Translations under genes and position numbers: made by a program
Assembly: GCA_028706745.1 (NCBI GenBank)
Contig: JAQTVM010000013.1
Location: 1 to 47,309 of the forward strand
DNA from: Candidatus Nanoarchaeia archaeon
GTDB lineage: Archaea > Nanobdellota > Nanobdellia > SCGC-AAA011-G17 > GW2011-AR17
Direction of reading: 5' to 3'
DNA length: 47,309 bases
Shown here: piece after piece, positions 23,557-30,382 of the stretch
Layout: every line of letters starts with the position of its first letter
Position numbering within the stretch: the first letter of the stretch is position 1
The notes under the pieces: model-generated
Told to the model about the DNA's origin: nothing
Database searches by the model: none
Seen by the model: only the letters and a program-made list of their open reading frames with translations

Positions 23557-24034
23557 GATAAAAGAAATGTTTTCAAGGCTGAAGTCACTGATGCCAAAGG
23601 AAGCTGCAGAGTTTGTGGCTGACCAGGAGATACTCGCTGTTTTCCTTAATTCTCCAAAAAGAGAGGAATGGATTAGGAAGGCAGGCATGAAGCCGAAGGA
23701 TGCGATTGAATCTGTTGTTTCTGAGTATGCAAAAATGAAGGTTGATGCCGAGAAGAAGCTGAAGGAGAAAACCCGCGAGAACGTCATTAAGATTGAGGAC
23801 GAATGCCTTCAGAAGCTGTTTATCGGCAGGACAATGAAGCTGAAGAAAGGAGACAAGAAAGCAGAACTTTCAATTATCAAGAACATAATTGAGCAGCAGT
23901 ACAAGGGGGCTGCGATTGTTGACAGGAAGCAGATGGAAATTGTTGCAAAGGCAGCCGGAATAAGCAAGAAGCCGACTGAGTTCATAGTGTTTGACGCGGA
24001 TGCGAAGAAGATTGTCGGCGTGAACGTGATTTGA
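23555..24034 (+). CDS. Conserved-looking helical protein of unknown function
   Basis: 159 aa from ATG 23555; ATG 23567 would avoid overlapping the divergent start. The protein is cytoplasmic, with charged helices (MKVDAEKKLKEKTRENVIK), a basic middle (TMKLKKGDKKAELSIIKN) and an alpha/beta end (EFIVFDADAKKIVGVNVI). I recognise no family. An N-terminal segment MPKEAAEFVADQEILAVFLN could be a small HTH. It lies 7 bp before the GNAT gene and may form an operon with it. Confidence 0.6.
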   Translation: MIKEMFSRLKSLMPKEAAEFVADQEILAVFLNSPKREEWIRKAGMKPKDAIESVVSEYAKMKVDAEKKLKEKTRENVIKIEDECLQKLFIGRTMKLKKGDKKAELSIIKNIIEQQYKGAAIVDRKQMEIVAKAAGISKKPTEFIVFDADAKKIVGVNVI

Positions 24035-24041
24035 AATTCTC

Positions 24042-24608
24042 ATGCAAATAAAGCGCATTTCACCAAAGGAGCTTGCTGAAGCTGACAGGTTTCAGATAAG
24101 CATATTGAATCCAACAGGCAGGAGAATAAGAAAATTCAGCTACATTAAAGCGCAGTACAAGAAACATCCTTCATTATTCATTGCCTGCTACAATCCTTCT
24201 ATTGTCGGAATTGTTTTTGGATTTGTGAAAAGGGAAAAGGTTCTTTTGGGAGAATTAGCTATAAAAAAAGAATTAAGGGGAAAGGGAATTGGTTTGAAGC
24301 TTGTTAATGCACTTGTGAAAGAGGCAAAAGCTTTGCGAAAGAAAGAGGTTTGCCTTGGTGCGCAGCCTGATGCTGAGAAATTCTATTTGAAAGCAGGATT
24401 TAAGCCTATCTTGTTTGTGCAGATTCATCATAAAGATATTCCTAAAAATTATCTGCACAAGGGATTTAAGATTGAGAAGGAAACAAATTATAAGGACGCA
24501 AAGAGATTGTTTATTCACATCAAGAAATATGATGCAAAACTAAAAGAGAAAGCAAAGAAAGCATTTAATGCGTACGACGTGATTTACTTGTTTGTGAAGA
24601 AGCTATAA
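24042..24608 (+). CDS. GNAT-family N-acetyltransferase
   Basis: 188 aa. The acetyl-CoA-binding motif A is ELAIKKELRGKGIGLKLV, with the R/KGxGxG/A pattern; motif B contains AEKFYLKAGFKPI. A basic C-terminal extension of about 70 residues follows, with many Lys and Tyr (YKDAKRLFIHIKKYD). The acceptor may be a small molecule, a protein N-terminus or a lysine. It is convergent with the HEPN gene at 24612, three bases apart. Confidence 0.85.
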   Translation: MQIKRISPKELAEADRFQISILNPTGRRIRKFSYIKAQYKKHPSLFIACYNPSIVGIVFGFVKREKVLLGELAIKKELRGKGIGLKLVNALVKEAKALRKKEVCLGAQPDAEKFYLKAGFKPILFVQIHHKDIPKNYLHKGFKIEKETNYKDAKRLFIHIKKYDAKLKEKAKKAFNAYDVIYLFVKKL

Positions 24609-24611
24609 CAC

Positions 24612-25013
24612 CTATTCTTTCAATTTTTCTTCAACTGCTTTCTTCATTGCATTAATGTAAACATTCATCTTAAGCTCTGCTTCTTTCCAGTCATTATAGC
24701 TTATCGGCGAGCCGTAATATATGCTCCCGTTTCTTTTTGTTCTAATCCTCTCAAGAAAGCCCCAATCCAAAAGCAGTTCTTCATGCTTTTTGCACAAATA
24801 TGCAAACAGCGCCTCATGCGTTTTTGTTTTAATCGCATTAAACAAGACAAATGCCTCTGCAAGAGTGTGCAATACATCATAATGGATTTTGTATATTGCA
24901 TTCCATCTGCCGCTGTCCTTGGGGGTTTCCTTCGCCCATGCTTTTGCCGAGTCATAATCAACAAGTGCAATGCCAACCATTGACTTTATCTGTTCTTTAT
25001 CAATTTTTGCCAA
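24612..25013 (-). CDS. HEPN-domain protein of MNT-HEPN module 2
   Basis: 133 aa from TTG 25013; no ATG is in frame nearby. Four helices are recognisable (SMVGIALVDYDSAKAWAKE; YDVLHTLAEAFVLFNAIK; KMNVYINAMKKAVEEKL), with the HEPN motif region RIRTKRNGSIYYG. As in module 1, the Arg-Asn pair is present but the His of Rx4-6H is missing; Tyr-Tyr-Gly stands in its place. The partner MNT gene ends 57 bases upstream. Toxin activity is not assured without the His. Confidence 0.74.
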   Translation of the reverse strand: MAKIDKEQIKSMVGIALVDYDSAKAWAKETPKDSGRWNAIYKIHYDVLHTLAEAFVLFNAIKTKTHEALFAYLCKKHEELLLDWGFLERIRTKRNGSIYYGSPISYNDWKEAELKMNVYINAMKKAVEEKLKE

Positions 25014-25070
25014 GGTATGAATGAGCCTTCATTTTCGCAGGCTGAATATACATTGTCCAATGTCCGGTCT

Positions 25071-25616
25071 TTACGCATTTGCCCTTACCTCAACAAAATC
25101 CATGCTGCCCTTTATCATATAGCCCTCGGTTATATTCTTCAGCAGAGCGGGATTCATTTTGCTTAATTCTCCTTTGTCTTTGCATATAAATGTTTGTATT
25201 TCCCTGCGCAGTTTTTTCCTGTATTTGCCGACGTCAATTTTTCCGGGATTTCCGAAAATAAACAGGTCAATATCGCTTTTGCTGTACCAGTCCCACCTGC
25301 TCATGCTGCCGAACAGGATTACCGCTTTTGCTTTTTCAAGGGAAGCAAGGTGCTGAAGAAAGCCGGCTTTAGCCATTGTTTGCAAAGCGAAAATCCTTTT
25401 CTTAACCCTGTAATCCTCGCTTTCATGGTTTGCAATGTAGTAAGGCATCCTTGTCTTTGGCTTTATTCTCTTGATTAGTTTCCCGCCTGCAAACTTTCTC
25501 AGCCACAGCATTGCCTGCGGCCTGCTTATCTTCGCTTTTTGCAGTATTTCCTCAAAATGCCACTGTTTTGCCGGCTCGTTGAGAAAAAGCTCCAGTATTA
25601 TTTCTTCCTTGCTCAT
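25071..25616 (-). CDS. HTH-nucleotidyltransferase (MNT) of MNT-HEPN module 2
   Basis: 181 aa. An N-terminal winged helix (QWHFEEILQKAKISRPQAML, then LIKRIKPKTRMPYYI) precedes ILFGSMSRWDWYSKSDIDLF, the GS-x-DxD nucleotidyltransferase signature. The C-terminus has ITEGYMIKGSMDFVEV. Architecture is the same as module 1 but the sequences are only distantly related, so it is not a recent copy. A dyad stands between TATA box and start codon (25620-25638). Confidence 0.8.
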   Translation of the reverse strand: MSKEEIILELFLNEPAKQWHFEEILQKAKISRPQAMLWLRKFAGGKLIKRIKPKTRMPYYIANHESEDYRVKKRIFALQTMAKAGFLQHLASLEKAKAVILFGSMSRWDWYSKSDIDLFIFGNPGKIDVGKYRKKLRREIQTFICKDKGELSKMNPALLKNITEGYMIKGSMDFVEVRANA

Positions 25617-25650
25617 AATAGTTAGGTTAATACTAACTAATATTTAAGGG
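25617..25650 (-). promoter_or_regulatory. Promoter and dyad operator of MNT-HEPN module 2
   Basis: On the minus strand the TATA box CTTAAATATT (25640-25649) lies 25-30 nt upstream of the start. Between it and the ATG is the dyad AGTTAG-n7-CTAACT (25620-25638). The layout matches those of modules 1 and 3, with a different dyad sequence. Confidence 0.6.
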
Positions 25651-25685
25651 TTTCTGATAAGGTTAAAACTTGCATGATTCGTGCA

Positions 25686-25805
25686 ATAAATAGCAAAACT
25701 CTTACTATTGGTAAGATAAATAGCAAAAATTCGTACTGATGGTGCGAGAAATGACGCATTTCATTGAGGGAAACTAAGACAAATGCTTCTTTCTTGGTGC
25801 GAGAA
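25686..25805. repeat. Short direct repeats between module 2 and the 25806 gene
   Basis: ATAAATAGCAAAA occurs at 25686-25698 and 25716-25728, exactly 30 bp apart, with CTTAC-n5-GTAAG between them. GGTGCGAGAA occurs at 25741-25750 and 25796-25805, 55 bp apart. The second copy sits at the 3' end of the downstream minus-strand gene. No gene is recognised in this stretch of about 190 bp. The repeats may be insertion relics. Confidence 0.5.
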
Positions 25806-26150
25806 TTACAGAATATACTGCTTCAGCACGTCGCAGTCTTTAAGGTATTCCAGGTCAGCGGCATTTGCACGCCTTCCCTGGCCATCTTCTGATGCAAGCT
25901 TGATTAATTCTTCAAGAGGCAGCTGCTTTAAGTCAACTTTGCCTATTTTTTCAGTATCTCGAACATTAAAATATATGCTTATAAGGCTGCAGGCGTGGAT
26001 CTTTTCTGATGCAAGCTTTAGGACATGATAATAATAATTTTGAGTATCCTGACCAATAATCAAATAATTGCCTTCTCCTCCATAGTTATTATGGGGATTA
26101 TTTTCCACATGAAGCACATCCCCGGGATTGTAAGTAAAGTCTTTTGCCAT
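25806..26150 (-). CDS. Hypothetical protein
   Basis: 114 aa. The first half has strands, with PGDVLHVENNPHNN and GGEGNYLIIGQDTQN, slightly reminiscent of a small SH3-like barrel; the second half is helical and ends LEYLKDCDVLKQYIL. I cannot assign a family; a MazF-like barrel was considered but the usual Arg/Ser pattern is absent. The ATG at 26150 follows an AT-rich promoter shared with the divergent hef region. Confidence 0.55.
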   Translation of the reverse strand: MAKDFTYNPGDVLHVENNPHNNYGGEGNYLIIGQDTQNYYYHVLKLASEKIHACSLISIYFNVRDTEKIGKVDLKQLPLEELIKLASEDGQGRRANAADLEYLKDCDVLKQYIL

Positions 26151-26251
26151 TGAATTTGGAAAGAATAGCCTCTTTATTAATCTTTACCCACTTGCCACTT
26201 GCCATCCGCCCACGATTATCTTTATAAACACGTTATCCATATTCCACTCAT

Positions 26252-28447
26252 ATGACTGGATTAAAGGGGTTTACGCCGAGACTGTATCAGGAAACAATTC
26301 TCAATACGTGCGTCAAGCATAACACTCTTGTAGTACTGCCGACAGGCATGGGAAAGACAGCAATTGCCCTTATGCTTGCGTCGCACAGATTAAGCTCTTA
26401 CCCAAGCTCAAAGATTTTATTCTTAGCGCCTACAAAACCTCTTGTTTCCCAGCACATGACTTCTTTCAGGAAATCAATGGATGTTCCCATGAATGTATTG
26501 ACAGGAGAGATAAGCCCGGAGAAAAGGGAAAAGCTATGGAAGGAATCAACAATCATTTTTTCAACACCCCAGGGAATGAGCAATGACATAATCAACAACA
26601 GGATTAAATTGGAAGAAGTAAGCTGCCTTATACTTGATGAAATACACAGATGCACTGGAGATTATGATTACAAATGGATTTGCGAGCAGTATGACAAGAG
26701 GGCAAAATACGCAAGAATACTTGGGCTTACTGCATCGCCCGGCTCTGACATGGCAAAAGTATTGGAAATCTGCAAGAACGCATACATAGATGAAATAGAG
26801 GTAAGGACGCATGATGACCCTGATGTAAAGCCTTACATCCAGGACACTGAGCTTGATTATGTGAATGTTGAATTGACAGAGGATTTCAAGCTTATACAGA
26901 AGTTCATAAAAGACTGTCTTAAGGAAAGATTAAAGGAGATGAAGCAGTACGGCTACCTGAATCATTCTTCTATGGTTTCAAGAAAGGAATTGCTTGACAT
27001 TCAGGGCTCATTGCACAAAAGAATTTCACAGGGAGAGAAAAGCCCTGAGCTGTGGAAAGCTGTCTCAACATCCGCAGAGGGAATAAAGATTCAGCACGCG
27101 CTGGATTTATTGGAAACACAGGGAATATCCGCGTTAAAGCAGTATTTTGAGAAGTTAATGGAAGAGTCTGAGACAACAAAGACAAAGGCAACAAAGAGAA
27201 TAGTTGCTGACTCTAATTTCAAGGCTGCTTTTGCTTTGACATCAAGATTGTTTGAAGAGGGAATTGAGCATCCGAAGATTGCAGTGCTTAAAGAGATGGT
27301 AAAAGGCATTGTTGACAAGAAGAAAGATGCGAAGATTATTGTTTTTAACAATTACAGGGATTCTGCATTAAAGCTGACAAATGAGCTGAACATGCTTGAG
27401 GGTGTTTCTGCGAAATTGTTTGTGGGGCAGATGAAGAAAAAGGAAACAGGATTGAAGCAGAAAGACCAGATTATAATGCTGCAGGAGTTCAGGGAAGCAA
27501 AGTTCAATTGTTTGGTATCAAGCAGTGTGGGAGAGGAAGGCATTGACATTCCTGCTGTTGACATGGTGATATTCTATGAGCCTGTATCTTCTGCAATAAG
27601 GCACATACAGAGGAAAGGAAGAACAGGCAGGTTGGAGAAAGGGGCTGTCAAGATACTTGTCACAAAAGGGACTGTGGATGAGGCTTACCGCTGGACTTCA
27701 TTTCACAAAGAGAAGAAAATGTATTCTGTATTGTATGAATTGAAGAAGAAGATGGTTACTGATTCTGACAAAAGGCAGCACAAGATAGCTGATTTTGATG
27801 ACAAGCTGAAAATATTTGCAGATTCCCGCGAGCAGTACGGCGGCGTTGGGAAAGAATTGGTTAGCAGGGGTGTTGAAGTCAAGATGCAGCAGCTTTTTGT
27901 AGGTGATTTCATATTGTCTGACAGGGTTGGTGTTGAAAGGAAAGAGGTTAGGGATTTTGTTGATTCAATAATTGACCAGAGGCTGATGCAGCAGGCAAAG
28001 GATTTGAAGCAGAACTTTGAAAAGCCGCTGATTATCATTGAGGGAACTGATGACTTGTATTCTGTCCGCAATATTCATCCGAATGCTGTCCGCGGGATGC
28101 TGGCTGCAATAACTGTTTCATTTGGAATTCCCATTGTTTACACAAAGAATCCTTCTGATACTGCTGAACTTCTTATTGCAATTGCAAAACGGGAGCAGGA
28201 AGGCGGCAAGAATGATTTCATGATTCGTTCTGAGAAAAAGCCCCTGACACTGCACGAACAGCAGGAGTTTATTGTTCAGTCACTGCCTAATGTGGGTGCG
28301 CAGCTTTCTCGTGAGCTGCTTATGAAGTTCGGGAATGTTAAGAACATAGTGAATGCCGATACGGATAAACTAAGGGAAGTGGAGAAAATTGGAGAGAAGA
28401 AGGCGGCGGAGATAAAGAGAGTGGTGGAAGAGGAGTATGGTGCATGA
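26252..28447 (+). CDS. hef: Hef: fused SF2 helicase and XPF-type structure-specific nuclease
   Basis: 731 aa, about the usual 750. Helicase domain: Walker A VVLPTGMGKT (P30-T36), DEAH-box variant DEIH (129-132) and motif VI HIQRKGRTGR. The nuclease domain begins with IFADSREQYGG; its active-site core is VGDFILSDRVGVERKEVRD with ERK at 562-564. The C-terminal tandem helix-hairpin-helix contains LPNVGAQLSRELLMKFG and VEKIGEKKAAEIKRVVEEE. Hef unwinds and cuts stalled forks and functions in DNA repair. TATA box CTTTATAAAC (26219-26228) supports a leaderless start. The last 45 codons have a diverged duplicate at 29687. Confidence 0.94.
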   Translation: MTGLKGFTPRLYQETILNTCVKHNTLVVLPTGMGKTAIALMLASHRLSSYPSSKILFLAPTKPLVSQHMTSFRKSMDVPMNVLTGEISPEKREKLWKESTIIFSTPQGMSNDIINNRIKLEEVSCLILDEIHRCTGDYDYKWICEQYDKRAKYARILGLTASPGSDMAKVLEICKNAYIDEIEVRTHDDPDVKPYIQDTELDYVNVELTEDFKLIQKFIKDCLKERLKEMKQYGYLNHSSMVSRKELLDIQGSLHKRISQGEKSPELWKAVSTSAEGIKIQHALDLLETQGISALKQYFEKLMEESETTKTKATKRIVADSNFKAAFALTSRLFEEGIEHPKIAVLKEMVKGIVDKKKDAKIIVFNNYRDSALKLTNELNMLEGVSAKLFVGQMKKKETGLKQKDQIIMLQEFREAKFNCLVSSSVGEEGIDIPAVDMVIFYEPVSSAIRHIQRKGRTGRLEKGAVKILVTKGTVDEAYRWTSFHKEKKMYSVLYELKKKMVTDSDKRQHKIADFDDKLKIFADSREQYGGVGKELVSRGVEVKMQQLFVGDFILSDRVGVERKEVRDFVDSIIDQRLMQQAKDLKQNFEKPLIIIEGTDDLYSVRNIHPNAVRGMLAAITVSFGIPIVYTKNPSDTAELLIAIAKREQEGGKNDFMIRSEKKPLTLHEQQEFIVQSLPNVGAQLSRELLMKFGNVKNIVNADTDKLREVEKIGEKKAAEIKRVVEEEYGA

Positions 28448-29112
28448 CTAATTTAATGAGCAATGGGCAATTAAAAAGATATAAAGAAAAATTAGCTAAA
28501 CGATTTGAGATTGGAATAATAAAAGATTATCTCCCTTTAAAGAAAAGCGGAGAAGAATTCTTGAGAGAGGCATATGCTCTCAGAAAGGGAGGGCTTTTTA
28601 ATGAGTTTAAATTATGGAAACAGCATGTTCAAAAAGGGGGCTCATTTAATGATTTTATTTTACAAGAGATTAAATATAGGCTATTTCTGGGGGTTGCTGT
28701 AGAATTAATTGTAAAAGCTGCGTTTCTTAAGCAAGGTTATATTATTAACTCTTATAAAAATCTTAAACAAAGTTGGTATTCGGGTTTAGTAAACCTATTT
28801 GTATCTAAAAATAAACCCTTAAAATTTGAAGAAGTAGTTCATTCTAGACTAATTACACAACATACTCAAGATATTTCCTATTTTATTGACCATATAAACT
28901 TTATTTTTCCTAATTTAACAAAAAAGGAATGTAATACTTACATTCGAAAAGGTCTTGAGATTGCCAGAATATGGCGCAATAAGGAGATTCATTTAGCATC
29001 TGGTAGCCACAGCGAATTGATTGGCGAAGATGAAGATATAAAAACTGCAATTCATTATATCTACCAAGAGATATTTGATGATGAAAAAACAATAAACCTG
29101 ATTATGTTATAA
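28444..29112 (+). CDS. HEPN-domain protein, candidate RNase, inserted after hef
   Basis: 222 aa. The ATG overlaps the hef stop (ATGA), so it is translated behind hef. It is helical and carries ARIWRNKEIHLASG, in which R178 to H183 is a canonical HEPN Rx4H RNase motif preceded by the common WRN. The DNA is much richer in AT than hef, with rare-looking codons such as TTA and ATA throughout, which suggests foreign origin. It may act in abortive-infection-type defence, possibly tied to hef expression. It and the following gene lie between the two copies of the hef tail. Confidence 0.68.
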   Translation: MTNLMSNGQLKRYKEKLAKRFEIGIIKDYLPLKKSGEEFLREAYALRKGGLFNEFKLWKQHVQKGGSFNDFILQEIKYRLFLGVAVELIVKAAFLKQGYIINSYKNLKQSWYSGLVNLFVSKNKPLKFEEVVHSRLITQHTQDISYFIDHINFIFPNLTKKECNTYIRKGLEIARIWRNKEIHLASGSHSELIGEDEDIKTAIHYIYQEIFDDEKTINLIML

Positions 29113-29113
29113 C

Positions 29114-29638
29114 TCAATTTCTTTGAATTTTAACATTATAACTATCATATTCATAAGGAGCATGTTGTTCAAGGATTATTAAAAAAGAGGAGGCTTCTTG
29201 AGGTTTAGTATATGGGACAAACTTCGACCCTTCATCAATAATAGTTCCTTCCTTATAAACAGTTGCACTAATCCAAGCAATATCGTCACCAACGATTTCT
29301 GTTCCATTATTGTAAATTTCACCATATATTTGATAATGTAATCCATCCCCATATTCATGCTCATGAAAATTTAGTCCTCTAATTATTATATTATCATATT
29401 TATCTGTGGGAATCTCTGATACTCTTTCTTCACTTGCTATTTGCGGACAGGTACTCGGTGGGCATGTAACTGGGGCGCATTCTTTTTCGTTATTTGTAAT
29501 AGTAGGACATTCTTTTTGTATAGTAACTGTTTTAACCCCAAAAAGACCGAGCTCACTGAGTCCACTTATCAAAAATATAGCCCCTATAATCATTGCAACT
29601 ATCTTTAGAGTGGTCCATTCCTTGTTTTCATTTGGCAT
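29114..29638 (-). CDS. Membrane-anchored extracellular protein, FxLYD-like
   Basis: 174 aa. One membrane segment near residues 11-33 (IVAMIIGAIFLISGLSELG) is followed by a Cys/Pro linker (CAPVTCPPSTCPQ) and a beta-rich domain. Parts of that domain, YGEIYNNGTEIVGDDIAW, ATVYKEGTIIDEG and SSFLII, resemble the FxLYD fold (NxGxxxxxxVxVxxxxYDxxGxxI). It is predicted to be outside the cell. Like its convergent neighbour it is AT-rich and lies inside the hef tail duplication. Function is unknown. Confidence 0.65.
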   Translation of the reverse strand: MPNENKEWTTLKIVAMIIGAIFLISGLSELGLFGVKTVTIQKECPTITNNEKECAPVTCPPSTCPQIASEERVSEIPTDKYDNIIIRGLNFHEHEYGDGLHYQIYGEIYNNGTEIVGDDIAWISATVYKEGTIIDEGSKFVPYTKPQEASSFLIILEQHAPYEYDSYNVKIQRN

Positions 29639-29686
29639 TTTAGATTGAATATCTATCTATCTTTAAAAATTTATCGTATTTTATTA

Positions 29687-29824
29687 AGAGATTTGCTTTT
29701 GAAGTTCGGGAATGTGAAAGGAATAATGAATGCCTCGCATGAAGACTTGAAAGAAGTGGATAAGATTGGGCTTAAGAAAGCAGAGGAAATAAGAAAAGTC
29801 GTTGATGAGGATTATTTAAGCTAA
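29687..29824 (+). pseudogene. Displaced second copy of the hef 3' end
   Basis: The plus strand reads in frame, without stops, RDLLLKFGNVKGIMNAS and on to VVDEDY, ending at TAA 29822-29824. It aligns without gaps to the last 45 residues of Hef with 27 identical (60 percent); AAGTTCGGGAATGT is identical in both. There is no start codon or rest of hef here. It ends at the same point as hef. It is therefore either the original hef tail displaced by an insertion of about 1.2 kb carrying its own hef end, or an element-borne copy. Confidence 0.8.
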
Positions 29825-29835
29825 GGAAGTGAAAC

Positions 29836-30055
29836 CGTTACAAATTGTAACGTTTTGCACATTTAGGCAAGAGTTTATGGAATATCTTATTAGGGGTACA
29901 ATTTGTACCCATATTGTATAAACTTGGCAGAAATATTTACCTATTGTTAAAAAATTAGGTGGCTACAAATTGTAGTCGACTGAAAATTGAGAGAAAGCCA
30001 AAAGAAGGAAACAAATTGTCCTTAATTTTATCGGGGTTCAAGGGGTTTCCCCTTG
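29836..30055. repeat. Array of palindromes with a common ACAAWTTGT core
   Basis: Three dyads of 17 bp: CGTTACAAATTGTAACG (29836-29852, perfect), GGGTACAATTTGTACCC (29894-29910, perfect) and GGCTACAAATTGTAGTC (29961-29977, one G-T pair). A fourth at about 30005-30023 keeps the core ACAAATTGT with weaker arms. Centres are 58, 67 and 46 bp apart. The core is constant while the outer arms change in a compensated way. A separate hairpin CAAGGGG-TTT-CCCCTTG follows at 30039-30055. No gene is recognised in 29825-30071. Confidence 0.75.
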
Positions 30056-30071
30056 CCGCCTTTCTATATTA

Positions 30072-30302
30072 TTACATCCCCAAAAACTTCAACAATCCAT
30101 AGACAACGAACGCAGGCCATACAATTGCTTTCAGGAATCCTAAGACGCCTGCCCAGAAGCCGACTGAAGTGGATATGAAATACACTGCAGCCCCTATCAT
30201 TCCAAGACCATAGCCGCCGCCTATGCCGTGTTTGTAGTAATTGCGTGTTATTGGCTTTTTCGTCAGGTCTATTTTGATTGATTTAACATCTTTTTTTGCC
30301 AT
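30072..30302 (-). CDS. Small two-helix membrane protein
   Basis: 76 aa from ATG 30302 (an upstream extension to 30353 would run into the promoter). The N-terminus MAKKDVKSIKIDLTKKP is basic and cytoplasmic; then GIGGGYGLGMIGAAVYFIST and FLKAIVWPAFVVYGLLKFLG form two membrane segments. No family is recognised. It is divergent from the FecR-domain gene and shares its symmetric promoter; both proteins start with MAKKD. Confidence 0.65.
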   Translation of the reverse strand: MAKKDVKSIKIDLTKKPITRNYYKHGIGGGYGLGMIGAAVYFISTSVGFWAGVLGFLKAIVWPAFVVYGLLKFLGM

Positions 30303-30322
30303 GTAATTATTTAATGGGCTTA

Positions 30323-30382
30323 TGCTTATAAACATTTTTAATGTTCTAAACATTTATAAGCAAGATAATATTGTTAAATAAA
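30323..30382. promoter_or_regulatory. Symmetric divergent promoter
   Basis: GCTTATAAAC and, 28 bp later, ATTTATAAGC form an inverted repeat (approximately 30323-30360). Each arm contains a TATA box, pointing to 30302 (minus) and 30383 (plus). Divergent expression of the two membrane proteins is likely coordinated. Confidence 0.5.

Noticed and set aside
23557-23787. N-terminal 77 residues of a longer peptidase frame
   Set aside because: They are the reverse complement of the 23555 gene; the hydrophobic start at 23556 is more plausible.
29825-30071. Possible CRISPR-like array
   Set aside because: Spacing is irregular (58, 67, 46 bp), the repeats are palindromes with changing arms, and there are no cas genes.
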